Source: an uncultured Roseburia sp.
GTDB taxonomy: Bacteria; Bacillota; Clostridia; Lachnospirales; Lachnospiraceae
Direction of reading: 5' to 3'
Assembly: GCA_947246475.1 (NCBI GenBank)
Contig: CAMXSH010000007.1
Coordinates: 1-64,000, forward strand
DNA length: 64,000 bases
Shown: positions 7,454-16,421 of the stretch, one piece after another
Position numbering within the stretch: the first letter of the stretch is position 1
Layout of the letters: every line of letters begins with the position of its first letter
The notes under the pieces: generated by a model
What the model saw: only the letters and a program-made list of their open reading frames with translations
What the model was told of the DNA's origin: nothing
Database searches by the model: none
Program-made: the position numbers and the translations under genes

Positions 7454-8590
7454 ATGAGATATTCAGGTATTGGCGGTCAGGCTGTGATCGAAGGCGTTAT
7501 GATGAAAGCGTCAGACCAGTATGCGGTTTCTGTGCGCAAACCGGACGGAAAGATTGAGGTAAAGGTAGAAAAATACAAGAGTCTGAAAGATCGGTATGCC
7601 ATAGCTGGCATTCCGGTGGTTCGCGGGATTGTTGCTTTTATTGAATCCCTGGTTATGGGGATGAAGACATTGAATTATTCGGCAGGTTTCTGGGAAGAGG
7701 AAGAGCAGAAGGCAGCGAATCAGAAAAAAACTAATAAAAAAAAGGATCAGGAACAGGGCAAAGGAAATGATCTCGTGATGGGGCTTGTGGTAATGCTGGC
7801 AGTGATTCTGGCAGTGGGGCTGTTTGTTCTTCTTCCTTTTTTCGTATCAGAATTATTATCAAAGTCAGTCCCTTCTGTTCAGCTGCGGGGGCTGATCGAG
7901 GGTGCGATCCGTGTGGCGCTTTTTGTCATATATGTGAAGACGATTTCCTGTATGGAGGATATCCATCGCGTCTTTATGTACCATGGAGCAGAGCACAAGT
8001 GCATCAACTGTCTGGAAAACGGACTGGAACTGAATGTGGATAATGCACGGAAGCAGACAACAGTGCACAAAAGATGTGGTACCAGTTTTATGCTGGTGGT
8101 CATGTTTGTGAGTATCTTGTTTTTTATGTTTATATCCGTATCGACGCTCTGGCTCCGTATGCTTCTGCGTGTTTTACTGATTCCTGTGATTGCTGGACTT
8201 TCCTACGAATTTATTATTTTTGCAGGAAAGTCGGAAAATCCGGTTGTAACGGCGTTGAGCAGACCAGGACTCTGGCTGCAGTCCCTTACCACAAAGGAGC
8301 CGGAAGATGCGATGCTGGAAGTAGCAATTTCTTCGGTGGAGGCAGTTTTTGACTGGAAGAAGTTTCTGGAAGAAGGCGCAGAGCAGCCCTTCCAGCGGGA
8401 ACCTGTCCTGGAAGAGACTGGAAAAAACATAGAAGAAGCTGCTGCCACAGATGAGAAGTCAGAATTGGAAGCCGCCGGTTTTGAGATGGTTGAGGTCGGC
8501 GACGATGAAGAGGATGATGAGATCCTGCAGTCACTGGACCGGTATTTTGATGACCCTGAAAAACCGGAAACCGGGGAGGATGAAGCGTGA
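7454..8590 (+). CDS. DUF1385 family membrane protein (YqhQ-like)
   Basis: The N-terminus IGGQAVIEGVMMK and the segment HGAEHKCINCLENG (with the conserved H and C residues) are diagnostic of the DUF1385/YqhQ family. There are about four hydrophobic segments, two in the middle (near residues 105-130 and 145-165) and two after the HGAEHKC motif (215-260), and a long acidic C-terminal tail ending in EEDDEILQSLDRYF. ATG 7454 is preferred because AAGGA lies 11 nt upstream; ATG 7442 and 7445 sit on top of that RBS. The gene order rpmE-yqhQ-prmC-prfA is conserved in Clostridia. The biochemical role is unknown to me. Confidence 0.9.
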   Translation: MRYSGIGGQAVIEGVMMKASDQYAVSVRKPDGKIEVKVEKYKSLKDRYAIAGIPVVRGIVAFIESLVMGMKTLNYSAGFWEEEEQKAANQKKTNKKKDQEQGKGNDLVMGLVVMLAVILAVGLFVLLPFFVSELLSKSVPSVQLRGLIEGAIRVALFVIYVKTISCMEDIHRVFMYHGAEHKCINCLENGLELNVDNARKQTTVHKRCGTSFMLVVMFVSILFFMFISVSTLWLRMLLRVLLIPVIAGLSYEFIIFAGKSENPVVTALSRPGLWLQSLTTKEPEDAMLEVAISSVEAVFDWKKFLEEGAEQPFQREPVLEETGKNIEEAAATDEKSELEAAGFEMVEVGDDEEDDEILQSLDRYFDDPEKPETGEDEA

Positions 8591-8634
8591 AAGGAATCTT
8601 TCAGCCCGTCAGCTGTGCGCATATGGAGGAAAAA

Positions 8635-9513
8635 ATGACACTGAGACAGATGCTGGAACAGGGGCGGTTGGAACTGATTCAGGCAGGGGTGCCAGAGCCG
8701 GAAGAAAATGCCTGGTATCTTATGCAGTCATGTTTTAGCGATAAGGACTTTTCCTACCGCCGGAGCGATTATTTTCTCCATCAGGAGGACGAGGCGGATG
8801 AGACGGTCCAGAGACGGTTTTTTACGGCGGTGCAAAAGCGCAGCCAGCGGATTCCCCTGGAGTATATATTAGGTTATACAGAATTCATGGGACTGGTCTT
8901 CGAGGTGGATGAGAATGTTCTGATTCCAAGACAGGATACGGAGCTGCTGGTGGAGACGGCGGTTCCCTTTTGCGCTGGAAAACGTGTTCTGGATCTTTGT
9001 ACCGGTTCCGGGTGTATTGGTCTGAGTATCGCGGTGGCAGGCACACCCGATGAAGTGATTCTCAGTGATATTTCAGAGAAAGCGCTGGAGACGGCTGGGA
9101 GAAATCTGCAGCGGTTACAGAGAGAATATGGGCTGCTTCTGCATACGAAGCAGGGGATTTCCATAATTTGCGGTGATCTCTGGGAATCTGTACAGGGGAC
9201 ATATGATGTGATCGTGTCGAATCCACCTTATATTGAGACCAGAGAGATACCAGAACTCATGCCAGAGGTAAAAACTTATGAACCAAAGTCAGCCCTTGAC
9301 GGAGGCGTGGAGGGGATGGATTTTTATCACAGGATTGCAGAAAGAGCGTTGGAGTATCTGAACCAGGGGGGAATGCTGTTCCTGGAAATTGGTTACAATC
9401 AGGGAGAGAGTGTGAGGACGCTTATGAAAAGACAAGGTTTCTCTGATGTCAGGGTAAGTAAGGATCTAGCCGGGCATGACCGGGTGGTGGCTGGAAAATA
9501 TATAGATCAATGA
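8635..9513 (+). CDS. prmC: Peptide chain release factor N5-glutamine methyltransferase
   Basis: This 292-residue protein methylates the glutamine of the GGQ motif in release factors, and its substrate RF1 is encoded next door. It shows an N-terminal helical recognition domain (about 1-90, with [15 protein letters not shown]), the SAM-binding motif [10 protein letters not shown] (120-129) and the substrate-glutamine motif NPPY (196-199). ATG 8635 with GGAGGA 4 nt upstream is preferred; a GTG at 8587 in the same frame overlaps the previous gene and has no RBS. The 16-nt gap to prfA indicates cotranscription. Confidence 0.95.
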   Translation: MTLRQMLEQGRLELIQAGVPEPEENAWYLMQSCFSDKDFSYRRSDYFLHQEDEADETVQRRFFTAVQKRSQRIPLEYILGYTEFMGLVFEVDENVLIPRQDTELLVETAVPFCAGKRVLDLCTGSGCIGLSIAVAGTPDEVILSDISEKALETAGRNLQRLQREYGLLLHTKQGISIICGDLWESVQGTYDVIVSNPPYIETREIPELMPEVKTYEPKSALDGGVEGMDFYHRIAERALEYLNQGGMLFLEIGYNQGESVRTLMKRQGFSDVRVSKDLAGHDRVVAGKYIDQ

Positions 9514-9529
9514 GGAAGGAAAGAAGTTT

Positions 9530-10600
9530 ATGTTTGATAAGCTGGAAGATACATTACTGCGTTATGAAGAGGTGCTGAATGAGCTCAGTGAGCCGGATGT
9601 GCTCAATGACCAGAGCCGCTACCAGAAGTTGATGAAGGAACAGGCTGATCTGGAGCCTGTTGTGACCAAATATAAAGAATATAAGGCGGCGAAGGATGGT
9701 ATCGAGGACAGCCTGGCGATTCTCGAGGAGGAAAACGACGAGGAGATGAGGGAACTTGCCAAAGAAGAGCTGAGTGACTGCAAGGCAAGTATCGAAGGGA
9801 TAGAACAGGAGCTTCGCATCCTTCTTCTTCCCAGAGACCCCAATGACGATAAAAATGTGATCGTGGAGATCCGTGCCGGGGCCGGAGGGGATGAGGCGGC
9901 TCTGTTTGCGGCAGATCTTTACCGCATGTACTGCAAATATGCAGAGACGAACCGCTGGAAGATTGATACGATGAATTCTAATGAGAACGGTATTGGCGGT
10001 TTTAAAGAAATTGTGTTTATGATCAATGGTTCAGGAGCTTATTCTAAACTGAAATACGAGAGCGGGGTCCACCGGGTCCAGCGGATCCCGACGACGGAAT
10101 CCGGCGGGCGGATCCATACCTCCACAGCGACAGTGGCAATCATGCCAGAGGTAGAGGACGTGGAGGTGGAGATTGATCTGAATGACTGCAGATTTGACGT
10201 GTTCCGCGCCTCCGGCAATGGCGGTCAGTGCGTCAATACGACGGATTCGGCAGTGCGGCTCACTCATATCCCGACTGGGATCGTCGTTTCCTGCCAGGAT
10301 GAAAAATCCCAGTTGAAAAATAAAGACAAGGCGATGAAGGTTCTCCGTGCCAGACTTTATGAACTGGAGTGTGCCAAGGCACATGATGAGGAGGCAGAGA
10401 AACGAAGAAGCCAGATCGGGACAGGAGACCGTTCCGAGAAGATAAGAACCTATAATTATCCCCAGGGAAGAGTGACGGATCACAGGATCAAGCTGACGCT
10501 GCACCGTCTGGATTCCATCATCGACGGGGATCTGAATGAGGTGGTCGACAGCCTGATTGCAGCCGACCAGGCGGCGAAATTGGCAAATATGAACGAGTAG
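9530..10600 (+). CDS. prfA: Peptide chain release factor 1
   Basis: This 356-residue protein is RF1, which reads UAA/UAG and hydrolyses peptidyl-tRNA. The catalytic GGQ is at 231-233 ([15 protein letters not shown]) and the stop-codon recognition tripeptide is PTT at 187-189 ([10 protein letters not shown]). RAGAGGDEA (115-123) is the family signature. The residue after GGQ is Cys rather than the His of many bacteria, which I regard as ordinary clostridial variation. The gene ends the rpmE-prfA block before a strong terminator. Confidence 0.98.
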   Translation: MFDKLEDTLLRYEEVLNELSEPDVLNDQSRYQKLMKEQADLEPVVTKYKEYKAAKDGIEDSLAILEEENDEEMRELAKEELSDCKASIEGIEQELRILLLPRDPNDDKNVIVEIRAGAGGDEAALFAADLYRMYCKYAETNRWKIDTMNSNENGIGGFKEIVFMINGSGAYSKLKYESGVHRVQRIPTTESGGRIHTSTATVAIMPEVEDVEVEIDLNDCRFDVFRASGNGGQCVNTTDSAVRLTHIPTGIVVSCQDEKSQLKNKDKAMKVLRARLYELECAKAHDEEAEKRRSQIGTGDRSEKIRTYNYPQGRVTDHRIKLTLHRLDSIIDGDLNEVVDSLIAADQAAKLANMNE

Positions 10601-10613
10601 GGGATGTGTATAG

Positions 10614-10673
10614 GAGCCAGGAAATGCTAAATTTACAGCATTTCCTGGCTCGATTTATATCTTTTTGATTTTT
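10614..10673 (+). terminator. Rho-independent terminator after prfA
   Basis: A perfect 15-bp stem (10614-10628 with 10637-10651) and 8-nt loop are followed by a T-rich stretch to 10673. Confidence 0.93.
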
Positions 10674-10796
10674 GTAGGGAGAGTTTCACGAAGTGACGAA
10701 GAAAACGGGACAAAACACCGATTATCCGGCAGATATTACCACTCATAATTATGCTATTTATTGGTATCATGGAATAAAAAGCAAAGGGGCAAAAAT

Positions 10797-11135
10797 ATGG
10801 GCGAGAGAGGTAATGAGGATGTGCTTATTGGTGCAAATCTAAAGAAATTCAGAGAGGTTTTCCAAATAAAAAGAAAAGATCTAGCGGAGATTTTCCATAT
10901 TTCAGAAGATGGAGTATACCGGATCGAAAGAGGAGAAACTGGTCTGTCGAGTTCTTATGCCTATATACTGGCGAAAGAACTGCATTGTGATATGAATTTT
11001 ATATATGGGATTACTCCGGAGCCCGCGCTTTTAAATACAGGTGATACAGAAACCCAGCTGACACCTGAGGGTATTGCACAAAGATTAAGGGTATATGCCC
11101 GGTTTTTGGAAGAAATGAACAAAGGAGAAAAGTAA
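10797..11135 (+). CDS. XRE-family helix-turn-helix regulator in the agr-like locus
   Basis: This 112-residue protein has a Cro/C1-type HTH at about residues 8-65 (LKKFREVFQIKRKDLAEIF, VYRIERGETGLSSSYAYILAKELH), followed by a tail with no recognised domain. ATG 10797 has AAAGGGG at 7 nt. It ends 4 nt before the AgrC-like kinase gene and is surely in the same operon. Its target is unknown; autoregulation of the locus is a natural guess. A DNA-binding regulator within an agr operon is not part of the classical agrBDCA layout. Confidence 0.88.
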   Translation: MGERGNEDVLIGANLKKFREVFQIKRKDLAEIFHISEDGVYRIERGETGLSSSYAYILAKELHCDMNFIYGITPEPALLNTGDTETQLTPEGIAQRLRVYARFLEEMNKGEK

Positions 11136-11139
11136 AGAG

Positions 11140-12393
11140 ATGTTGACCTGTATAAATGCAGTGCTGGAAATGATAGCAACTTTAATCTGTGTGAATCATT
11201 TGTTTAGCAAGAGATATCATTTCCAGATTTACGATGCTGTGTTTATATTATCGGAGCTGATCATAATAGAAGGTGCGAATTATCTGGGGCTGTCCAAAGG
11301 GATGGCTCTGTTTGGGTATATTGGCATCTACATTTATGAACTGGTAAAGTTTAAATGTTCTATCAAGGTGGCAAATGTCAATTTAATATTGTTTATTACA
11401 TTTGGTGTAGTGATACAGGTCATCTGTTCCATTCCCGCTTTTTTAATGGAAAGATATGTTGATATTGATGTACTTATGATCAGTATTAATGCTTTATTGA
11501 TACTGGCATTTTGGTGGATCAGCAGGAAAGGAAGATTGTTAAAGGTATCCAGGACTGCCATGAATTTTAATATGTTGATCAATATTGCAACTGGAATCTC
11601 ATTTATCGGTGCATTTTATCTTCTGGTAGCATATAAACTGACAGATTTTATGAGAGTGACAGACTATATCATATTTGGAATGTGGACAATTCTGATTGCA
11701 GTTCTGATCATAAAGTGGCAGCAGGAAAAAACTGAAAAAATAGCAAGAGAAAAAGAAATTGAACTGAGAAACACCTATGACGATGTATATAAGCAGTTGT
11801 TAGAAACAATCCGTAAGAAGCAGCATGACTTTCATAACCATATCAATGCGGTATATAGTTTACATATAGTGGCGGGGAATTATAATGAACTCGTATCCAT
11901 GCAGAAAGAGTATTGTGGTGAACTTCTTAGAGATAACCGGTATTCCCGGCTACTATCTGGGGGTTCACCTATTATTATTGGCTTTCTTTATTCCAAATTT
12001 ATGGAGGCTGAGAGCAGGGGATGCAGCATTGGGTATGAGGTAAAGGTAGATGAGATGAAATGCCGTATTCCTCAATACAAGATTGTGGAGATGCTGGGTA
12101 TTTTACTGGATAATGCCATTGAGGCAGTGGCAGAGCGGGATTCTAAGGGGATTTTTGTGAAAATCTGTGAATCTGCTGATTCGATCTATATTGCAGTAAA
12201 AAATGATTCCGAGATTTTTTCCAGACGGGAGTTTGGTCGGTTTATCCAGCCAGGCTATTCGACAAAGGGAATAGGAAGGGGAACCGGTCTTGCCAATCTG
12301 GTTGATATGTTAATGGAGTATGACTGCAAACTAAACATCTATTTTGAGAAAAAAGAGAATACCCGTATAGTATTTATGATTCATATAAATTAA
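11140..12393 (+). CDS. agrC: AgrC-like sensor histidine kinase (GHKL type)
   Basis: This 417-residue protein has about six membrane helices in residues 1-195, then a coiled region and a cytoplasmic kinase. The dimerisation and phosphorylation motif is KKQHDFHNHIN, with H229 the probable phospho-acceptor in the AgrC-type HD context. The ATPase has the N-box ILLDNAIEA and the G-box GRGTGLANLVD of the GHKL family that pairs with LytTR regulators. It would sense the cyclic peptide made by AgrD/AgrB on the opposite strand (12511-13196) and phosphorylate the regulator at 13373. ATG follows AAAGGAG by 12 nt. Confidence 0.9.
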   Translation: MLTCINAVLEMIATLICVNHLFSKRYHFQIYDAVFILSELIIIEGANYLGLSKGMALFGYIGIYIYELVKFKCSIKVANVNLILFITFGVVIQVICSIPAFLMERYVDIDVLMISINALLILAFWWISRKGRLLKVSRTAMNFNMLINIATGISFIGAFYLLVAYKLTDFMRVTDYIIFGMWTILIAVLIIKWQQEKTEKIAREKEIELRNTYDDVYKQLLETIRKKQHDFHNHINAVYSLHIVAGNYNELVSMQKEYCGELLRDNRYSRLLSGGSPIIIGFLYSKFMEAESRGCSIGYEVKVDEMKCRIPQYKIVEMLGILLDNAIEAVAERDSKGIFVKICESADSIYIAVKNDSEIFSRREFGRFIQPGYSTKGIGRGTGLANLVDMLMEYDCKLNIYFEKKENTRIVFMIHIN

Positions 12394-12463
12394 TGAGAGT
12401 ACTTAAAGAGAGCCGTGGGATTTTTACTATTTACTTTATCTCATGTACCATCATAGCCTGGAT

Positions 12464-12495
12464 GGCACCAACTTGAATGAGTACAAATTGGTGCC
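12464..12495. terminator. Hairpin between convergent agrC and agrD
   Basis: GGCACCAA (12464-12471) pairs with TTGGTGCC (12488-12495). No T-run follows on either strand, so activity as a terminator is uncertain. Confidence 0.35.
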
Positions 12496-12510
12496 CCGCA
12501 GAATTGGCAA

Positions 12511-12648
12511 TTATTCATGCTTTGGTTCTTCTGGATATTTTTGCTCTCCGAACAAAAGCAGACTCATCTTTGTCCAGTGAAGGATCCCGCCAGCGATAAT
12601 GCAGAAATTACATGCTTTAAATAACCAGGATTTTGCAAAATGTTTCAT
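12511..12648 (-). CDS. agrD: AgrD-like cyclic autoinducer peptide precursor
   Basis: This 45-residue peptide starts inside the end of agrB (ATGA overlap) in the typical agrBD order. It has an N-terminal amphipathic/hydrophobic leader (MKHFAKSWLFKACNF...) and a charged C-terminal tail GEQKYPEEPKHE. The PEEPK tail recalls that of C. perfringens AgrD, and five residues separate the predicted ring end from the tail proline, as in S. aureus AgrD. This places the ring at S29-L-L-L-F33 and, since there is no cysteine there, predicts a serine lactone. C13 and C16 lie in the leader and are unlikely to close the ring. Frame and sequence were checked codon by codon through the ring and tail. Confidence 0.82.
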   Translation of the reverse strand: MKHFAKSWLFKACNFCIIAGGILHWTKMSLLLFGEQKYPEEPKHE

Positions 12649-13196
12649 GAAACAGACCTCCTTTTTAGTATTTTTGCTGCAATGAGTTGTAACGACTGCA
12701 GCTGGATTATCCAAAAACCAGTAACGGTATACTGATTGAAGGGAACAATAAACATGATCATGGCATATACCGTGATCATAGTAAACGCCTGACGTCTGGA
12801 CTTCCTTACCTGTATACCATTTGGTATAGGACGGTAGGATGAGACAACAGGGGCAAAGAGATAATTGGCGATCACACAGACTAAAAGGAATATAAAATAT
12901 GCCGGCCTGGGAAGTGTGATGCTGGGAAGCTGGCATATGCCAAGATAAAAAATGACAAATGACACAAGCAGACAGCTGGAATAGTGTTTAAAATGTAATC
13001 CTCCCGTACAGGTCCTCAGAGCGAGCAGTACGATGATGGCAGTGAGGTACTGGGGAAATTGATGGGTCATTGTAAAAAAAATACCCATGATAAAGAGCTT
13101 ACTTATTTCTGAAAGCAGGCTTACTACGGTATAACGAATCTGTTCAATTTGAAAATCTGTATAGCCAAAACTGGCTTGTAAATAATTCTGAATCAT
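12645..13196 (-). CDS. agrB: AgrB-like membrane peptidase for autoinducer maturation
   Basis: This 183-residue membrane protein has the AgrB signature RTCTGGLHFKHYSSC, in which H68 and C75 are the catalytic pair, seven residues apart as in staphylococcal AgrB. About five or six hydrophobic segments follow the family topology. AgrB cuts the C-terminal tail of AgrD and helps to form the ring. Its stop overlaps the agrD start (ATGA), so the two are translationally coupled. ATG 13196 has AGGAGG at 9 nt. It is divergent from the response regulator gene across a 176-bp control region. Confidence 0.93.
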   Translation of the reverse strand: MIQNYLQASFGYTDFQIEQIRYTVVSLLSEISKLFIMGIFFTMTHQFPQYLTAIIVLLALRTCTGGLHFKHYSSCLLVSFVIFYLGICQLPSITLPRPAYFIFLLVCVIANYLFAPVVSSYRPIPNGIQVRKSRRQAFTMITVYAMIMFIVPFNQYTVTGFWIIQLQSLQLIAAKILKRRSVS

Positions 13197-13372
13197 CGCG
13201 ACGTACCTCCTGCAGAGACTTTAACAAAAAATGAAATGGGAAATTGAAATAGTTTACCAGGTGGTTGTTTGTTGTAGTAAAAGCGTATTTTTAATCGGAT
13301 ATTTTTGCATTTTATGAGGTTGTCCGGCTAAAAACGTAGTTTATAGAAATGTATTACAAAGGAGTGATTGGT

Positions 13373-14110
13373 TTGAAAGAGATTCTTATTCTGGAAGATA
13401 AAAAAGCTGCCAGGGATGCTTTGATTCAAATGGTTAAAGAGTTAGATCCTGGTGCGGTGATCTATGCTTTTGCAGGAGAAGAGGAAGCGTATGCAGCCGC
13501 CATGAAAAGAAGTATCGACCTGTTTCTTGTAGATATTATCCTTCATCCGGAAATCATGGGAGATCAGTCCGGTGCTGATTTTGCACAAAACATAAGGAAG
13601 GTTGAAAAATATATGTTTACGCCGATCGTCATAATCACTTCTTTGTATGATCCTAAAATGCATATGTATGCAGCAGTACACTGTTACCGGTTTATTGAAA
13701 AGCCCTTCGATAAAGAGAAGGTCAGGCAGACGATCCGGGAGGCGATGCGATACCACACACCGGATAAAGGGGACCGGAATATTATTTTTCATGTGGATGG
13801 ATTGCTGCATATGGTTCCTGTCAGTGAGATTGTTTACATTCAGAGCAGAGAGCATGTGTTGTACATTACTACGATTGATGACTATTTTTCTATTCCGAAT
13901 AAGTCCTGTAAAGTTATGCTGGAAGAGCTGGACTGTGAAGACTTTGTAAAATGTAACCGGGGTACTATCGTGAATATGTCTTATATTAAGAAAGTCGATT
14001 CCGTTAATCGATATATTTATCTGCGGGGAAGCGGAGACATACTGCAGATTGGATCGATCATGAAAAAGTCTTTTATGGATCGGTTTTTCAGGCGGGGAAA
14101 TGTCGAATAA
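13373..14110 (+). CDS. LytTR-family response regulator (AgrA-like)
   Basis: This 245-residue protein has a receiver domain (about 1-125, phospho-acceptor D54 in LFLVDIIL) and a C-terminal LytTR DNA-binding domain (about 140-240, with VYIQSREHVLYI and FVKCNRGTIVNMSYIKK). It uses a TTG start at 13373 with AAAGGAG at 8 nt; an ATG 24 nt upstream in frame has no RBS and would precede the normal N-terminus KEILILEDK. It is the expected partner of the AgrC-like kinase. It is transcribed away from agrBD and towards the secreted esterase gene. No convincing LytTR direct-repeat site was found by eye. Confidence 0.92.
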   Translation: MKEILILEDKKAARDALIQMVKELDPGAVIYAFAGEEEAYAAAMKRSIDLFLVDIILHPEIMGDQSGADFAQNIRKVEKYMFTPIVIITSLYDPKMHMYAAVHCYRFIEKPFDKEKVRQTIREAMRYHTPDKGDRNIIFHVDGLLHMVPVSEIVYIQSREHVLYITTIDDYFSIPNKSCKVMLEELDCEDFVKCNRGTIVNMSYIKKVDSVNRYIYLRGSGDILQIGSIMKKSFMDRFFRRGNVE

Positions 14111-14157
14111 TGTCGAAAAACAGAGAACGAAATATGGGGTGAAATAACCAAATTCTG

Positions 14158-14186
14158 TTTACAATCTCAAATCAATCCTTTATTAT
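14158..14186 (+). promoter_or_regulatory. Sigma-A promoter of the CE1 esterase gene
   Basis: TTTACA (14158-14163), a 17-nt spacer and TATTAT (14181-14186) lie about 130 nt upstream of the esterase start, so the transcript has a long 5' leader. Confidence 0.65.
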
Positions 14187-14313
14187 AAAATTAATACAGC
14201 ACTTTAAAAGAAAGAGGTGGTTTATCCGGGAAGTTAAAGTTTTTATTTATTCACAGACTGTTATGGAGAAGTAACAGATGATGAATAATTAAGTATTGGA
14301 GGTAAAAAGAAAA

Positions 14314-16200
14314 ATGAAAAAAATAGTGAAGTTTGCAGCGTTGACATTTTGTACTATGTTTCTTTGTGCATTCAGTTTTCAGACAGCGCAGGCAAATACA
14401 GAAGCAATTAAGAATGGCGGCATTGAAAGCGGACTGACAGACTGGACAGGACAGAATGGCTCGACACTGAGCCTGGCATATTATACCAAGGCAAGTGGAG
14501 AACTGGGATTGAAAGTAACCGGCAGAACCTGTACTTCTGCAGGACCATCCCAGGATATTACCGGAAGGATACAGGCTGGTAAAACCTATAATGTATCTGC
14601 AAAGGTTCAGTACAGACAGGATGAAAGTGATCCGGACAGCGTGAATTATCCGGCAGAAAAAGCATTTCTTATGACACTTCATTATGGTGACGGAACCTAT
14701 GTCAATATCGGAAATGTAACAGCAAAAAAGGGCGAGTGGGGAACGATCAAAGGAACCTATACCGTTCCAGCGAACGCTGATTTATCCAAAGTAACAGTTT
14801 TTATTGAAACTCCATTTGTAACCAATCCGTCACCAGCCAATGATCTGATGACTTTTTATGTGGATGACGTTTCCATGAAAGGAGCCGATTCGGTTATTGA
14901 AAATGGTGGATTTGAGAATGGTTATGACAAATGGACAACCATCGGGGACGCGACCCTGAATCTTGGATATGTTACGAAATACAGCGGCAACCACTCCATG
15001 CAGGCAAAGGACCGGAAAGTAACAGCTGCTGGTCCTCTGCAGGATATTACCGGAAAGGTTCAAAAAGGTCAGAAGTACAAAGTAAGTGCAAGAGTTTATT
15101 TTACAGAGGGAAGCAGAGCACAGCAGACCTTTAATATCTGCATTAAGAGCGGAAGTAAGATAAGCATCATGGCAGGTGCAAACGTAACCAAAGGGAATTG
15201 GGGACTTGTAGAAGGAACCTATACCATTCCGGCGGATGCTGATCTGTCCAGCACAAAAGTTTTTGTTGAAACTGCTTTTAAGAGCAGCCCAGCTGCAGAT
15301 GATCTGATTCCATTCTATGTAGATGACATTTCTATGATCGCTGCAGGATCAGATACCGGTAATAATGAGACAGTTGATCCAAACTACTCAAAGCCAAAAT
15401 CATTCATTGATGCAAATTACAATACACCAGCTGATTTTGACCAGAAAAAAGCAGGAGTTACATATGGAGAAATAAAGACAATCGAATATTATTCCTATGT
15501 TGCAGAGATGAACCGAAAAGCTACCGTTATTCTTCCACCAAGATATAATCCGTCTAAAAAATATCCAGTATTATATCTTCTTCATGGAATCGGAGGAAGC
15601 GAGACTGAGTGGCTGGACGGAAAACCGAATGAAATCGTAAGCAATATGGTGGCTGCTGGAACTGCAAAAGAGATGATCATGGTTCTTCCGAATCAGTGTG
15701 TACGGCATAAAAATGAATCAAATCCGGCGCATCTGTCGCTGGAGCAGTTTGCTATGTATAACCGTATGCTGGATGATCTGAAAACCAGCCTGATCCCATA
15801 CATCGAGAAAAGCTATCCTGTAAAACCGGGACGTGACAACAGAGCGATTGCAGGTTTGTCCATGGGAGGACGTAATGCCATTTACATCGGTGTGAAGATG
15901 GTAAATGATTTTGCTTACACAGGTGCCTTCTGCCCAGCTGTTGGAGTGCTGCCTTATTGGAGAGAAGATGGACTTCTCACAACCAGTACTCTGACAATAC
16001 CACAGGCGTACAGAAAAAATACGTTGTATATGATCGTTGAAGGCGATGGTGATACAATTGTCGGAGACAGCCCGAAGCAGTACAGTACAACTTTGAAAAA
16101 TAACGGCTTTGACCACATTTATTATAACTGGCCCGGAGGTCACTGGTGGGGACCATGGAAAAACGGACTGTATAATTTTGCAAGAAGAATTTTCCAGTAA
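14314..16200 (+). CDS. Secreted CBM-CBM-CE1 esterase (feruloyl/acetyl-xylan esterase-like)
   Basis: This 628-residue protein begins with a signal peptide (1 to about 29, cleavage near AQA-NT). Two homologous jelly-roll carbohydrate-binding modules follow (about 30-185 and 190-345), each with the pattern NGGxExGxxxW...AGPxQDITG...KTYNVSA...FYVDDxSM of the CBM4/9/22 superfamily. The catalytic domain (about 365-628) is an alpha/beta hydrolase of the esterase D/CE1 type: VLYLLHGIGGSETEW oxyanion region, nucleophile S516 in GLSMGG, acid near D578/D580, and H610 in GGHWWGPW. It would release ferulate or acetate from xylan outside the cell. GGAGG lies 11 nt before ATG 14314. Confidence 0.9.
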   Translation: MKKIVKFAALTFCTMFLCAFSFQTAQANTEAIKNGGIESGLTDWTGQNGSTLSLAYYTKASGELGLKVTGRTCTSAGPSQDITGRIQAGKTYNVSAKVQYRQDESDPDSVNYPAEKAFLMTLHYGDGTYVNIGNVTAKKGEWGTIKGTYTVPANADLSKVTVFIETPFVTNPSPANDLMTFYVDDVSMKGADSVIENGGFENGYDKWTTIGDATLNLGYVTKYSGNHSMQAKDRKVTAAGPLQDITGKVQKGQKYKVSARVYFTEGSRAQQTFNICIKSGSKISIMAGANVTKGNWGLVEGTYTIPADADLSSTKVFVETAFKSSPAADDLIPFYVDDISMIAAGSDTGNNETVDPNYSKPKSFIDANYNTPADFDQKKAGVTYGEIKTIEYYSYVAEMNRKATVILPPRYNPSKKYPVLYLLHGIGGSETEWLDGKPNEIVSNMVAAGTAKEMIMVLPNQCVRHKNESNPAHLSLEQFAMYNRMLDDLKTSLIPYIEKSYPVKPGRDNRAIAGLSMGGRNAIYIGVKMVNDFAYTGAFCPAVGVLPYWREDGLLTTSTLTIPQAYRKNTLYMIVEGDGDTIVGDSPKQYSTTLKNNGFDHIYYNWPGGHWWGPWKNGLYNFARRIFQ

Positions 16201-16246
16201 TATAGAGACGTGAATCATCTCTCTAAGTGCTGTGTGAAAAAATAAG

Positions 16247-16284
16247 AGATCAGCTCCTGTTGTGTTTCAGACAGGAGCTGATCT
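16247..16284 (+). terminator. Terminator after the esterase gene
   Basis: A perfect 14-bp stem (16247-16260 with 16271-16284) is followed by a short T-containing tail. Confidence 0.75.
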
Positions 16285-16421
16285 TTAATAAAAGAAAAAG
16301 TTGTATTCGGAAAGGGCTGGATATCAAATGAAAAGCGTGATATAATAAAACTTATCACTATCTAACCAGGGGAAATAGAATGTTTTGTAAACTACAGGAT
16401 GATCGAAGTTAGGGAGGTACT

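Noticed and set aside
10220-10228. GGQ followed by Cys in RF1 as a functional change
   Set aside because: Clostridial RF1 proteins commonly vary at this position (His, Ser or Cys), and the GGQ itself is intact.
12511-12648. AgrD ring closed by Cys13 or Cys16
   Set aside because: These cysteines are in the amphipathic leader, more than 20 residues from the PEEP tail, whereas known rings end about two to five residues before the tail proline.
13197-13372. LytTR/AgrA direct-repeat operators
   Set aside because: AGTTTA occurs at 13251 and 13338, but the 87-bp spacing does not fit the usual 21-22 bp repeat, so no operator is claimed.
14101-14120. Short direct repeat TGTCGAA at the end of the LytTR gene as another gene-end duplication
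   Set aside because: The repeated unit is only about 10 bp and may be chance; it lacks the length seen at the four clear junctions.
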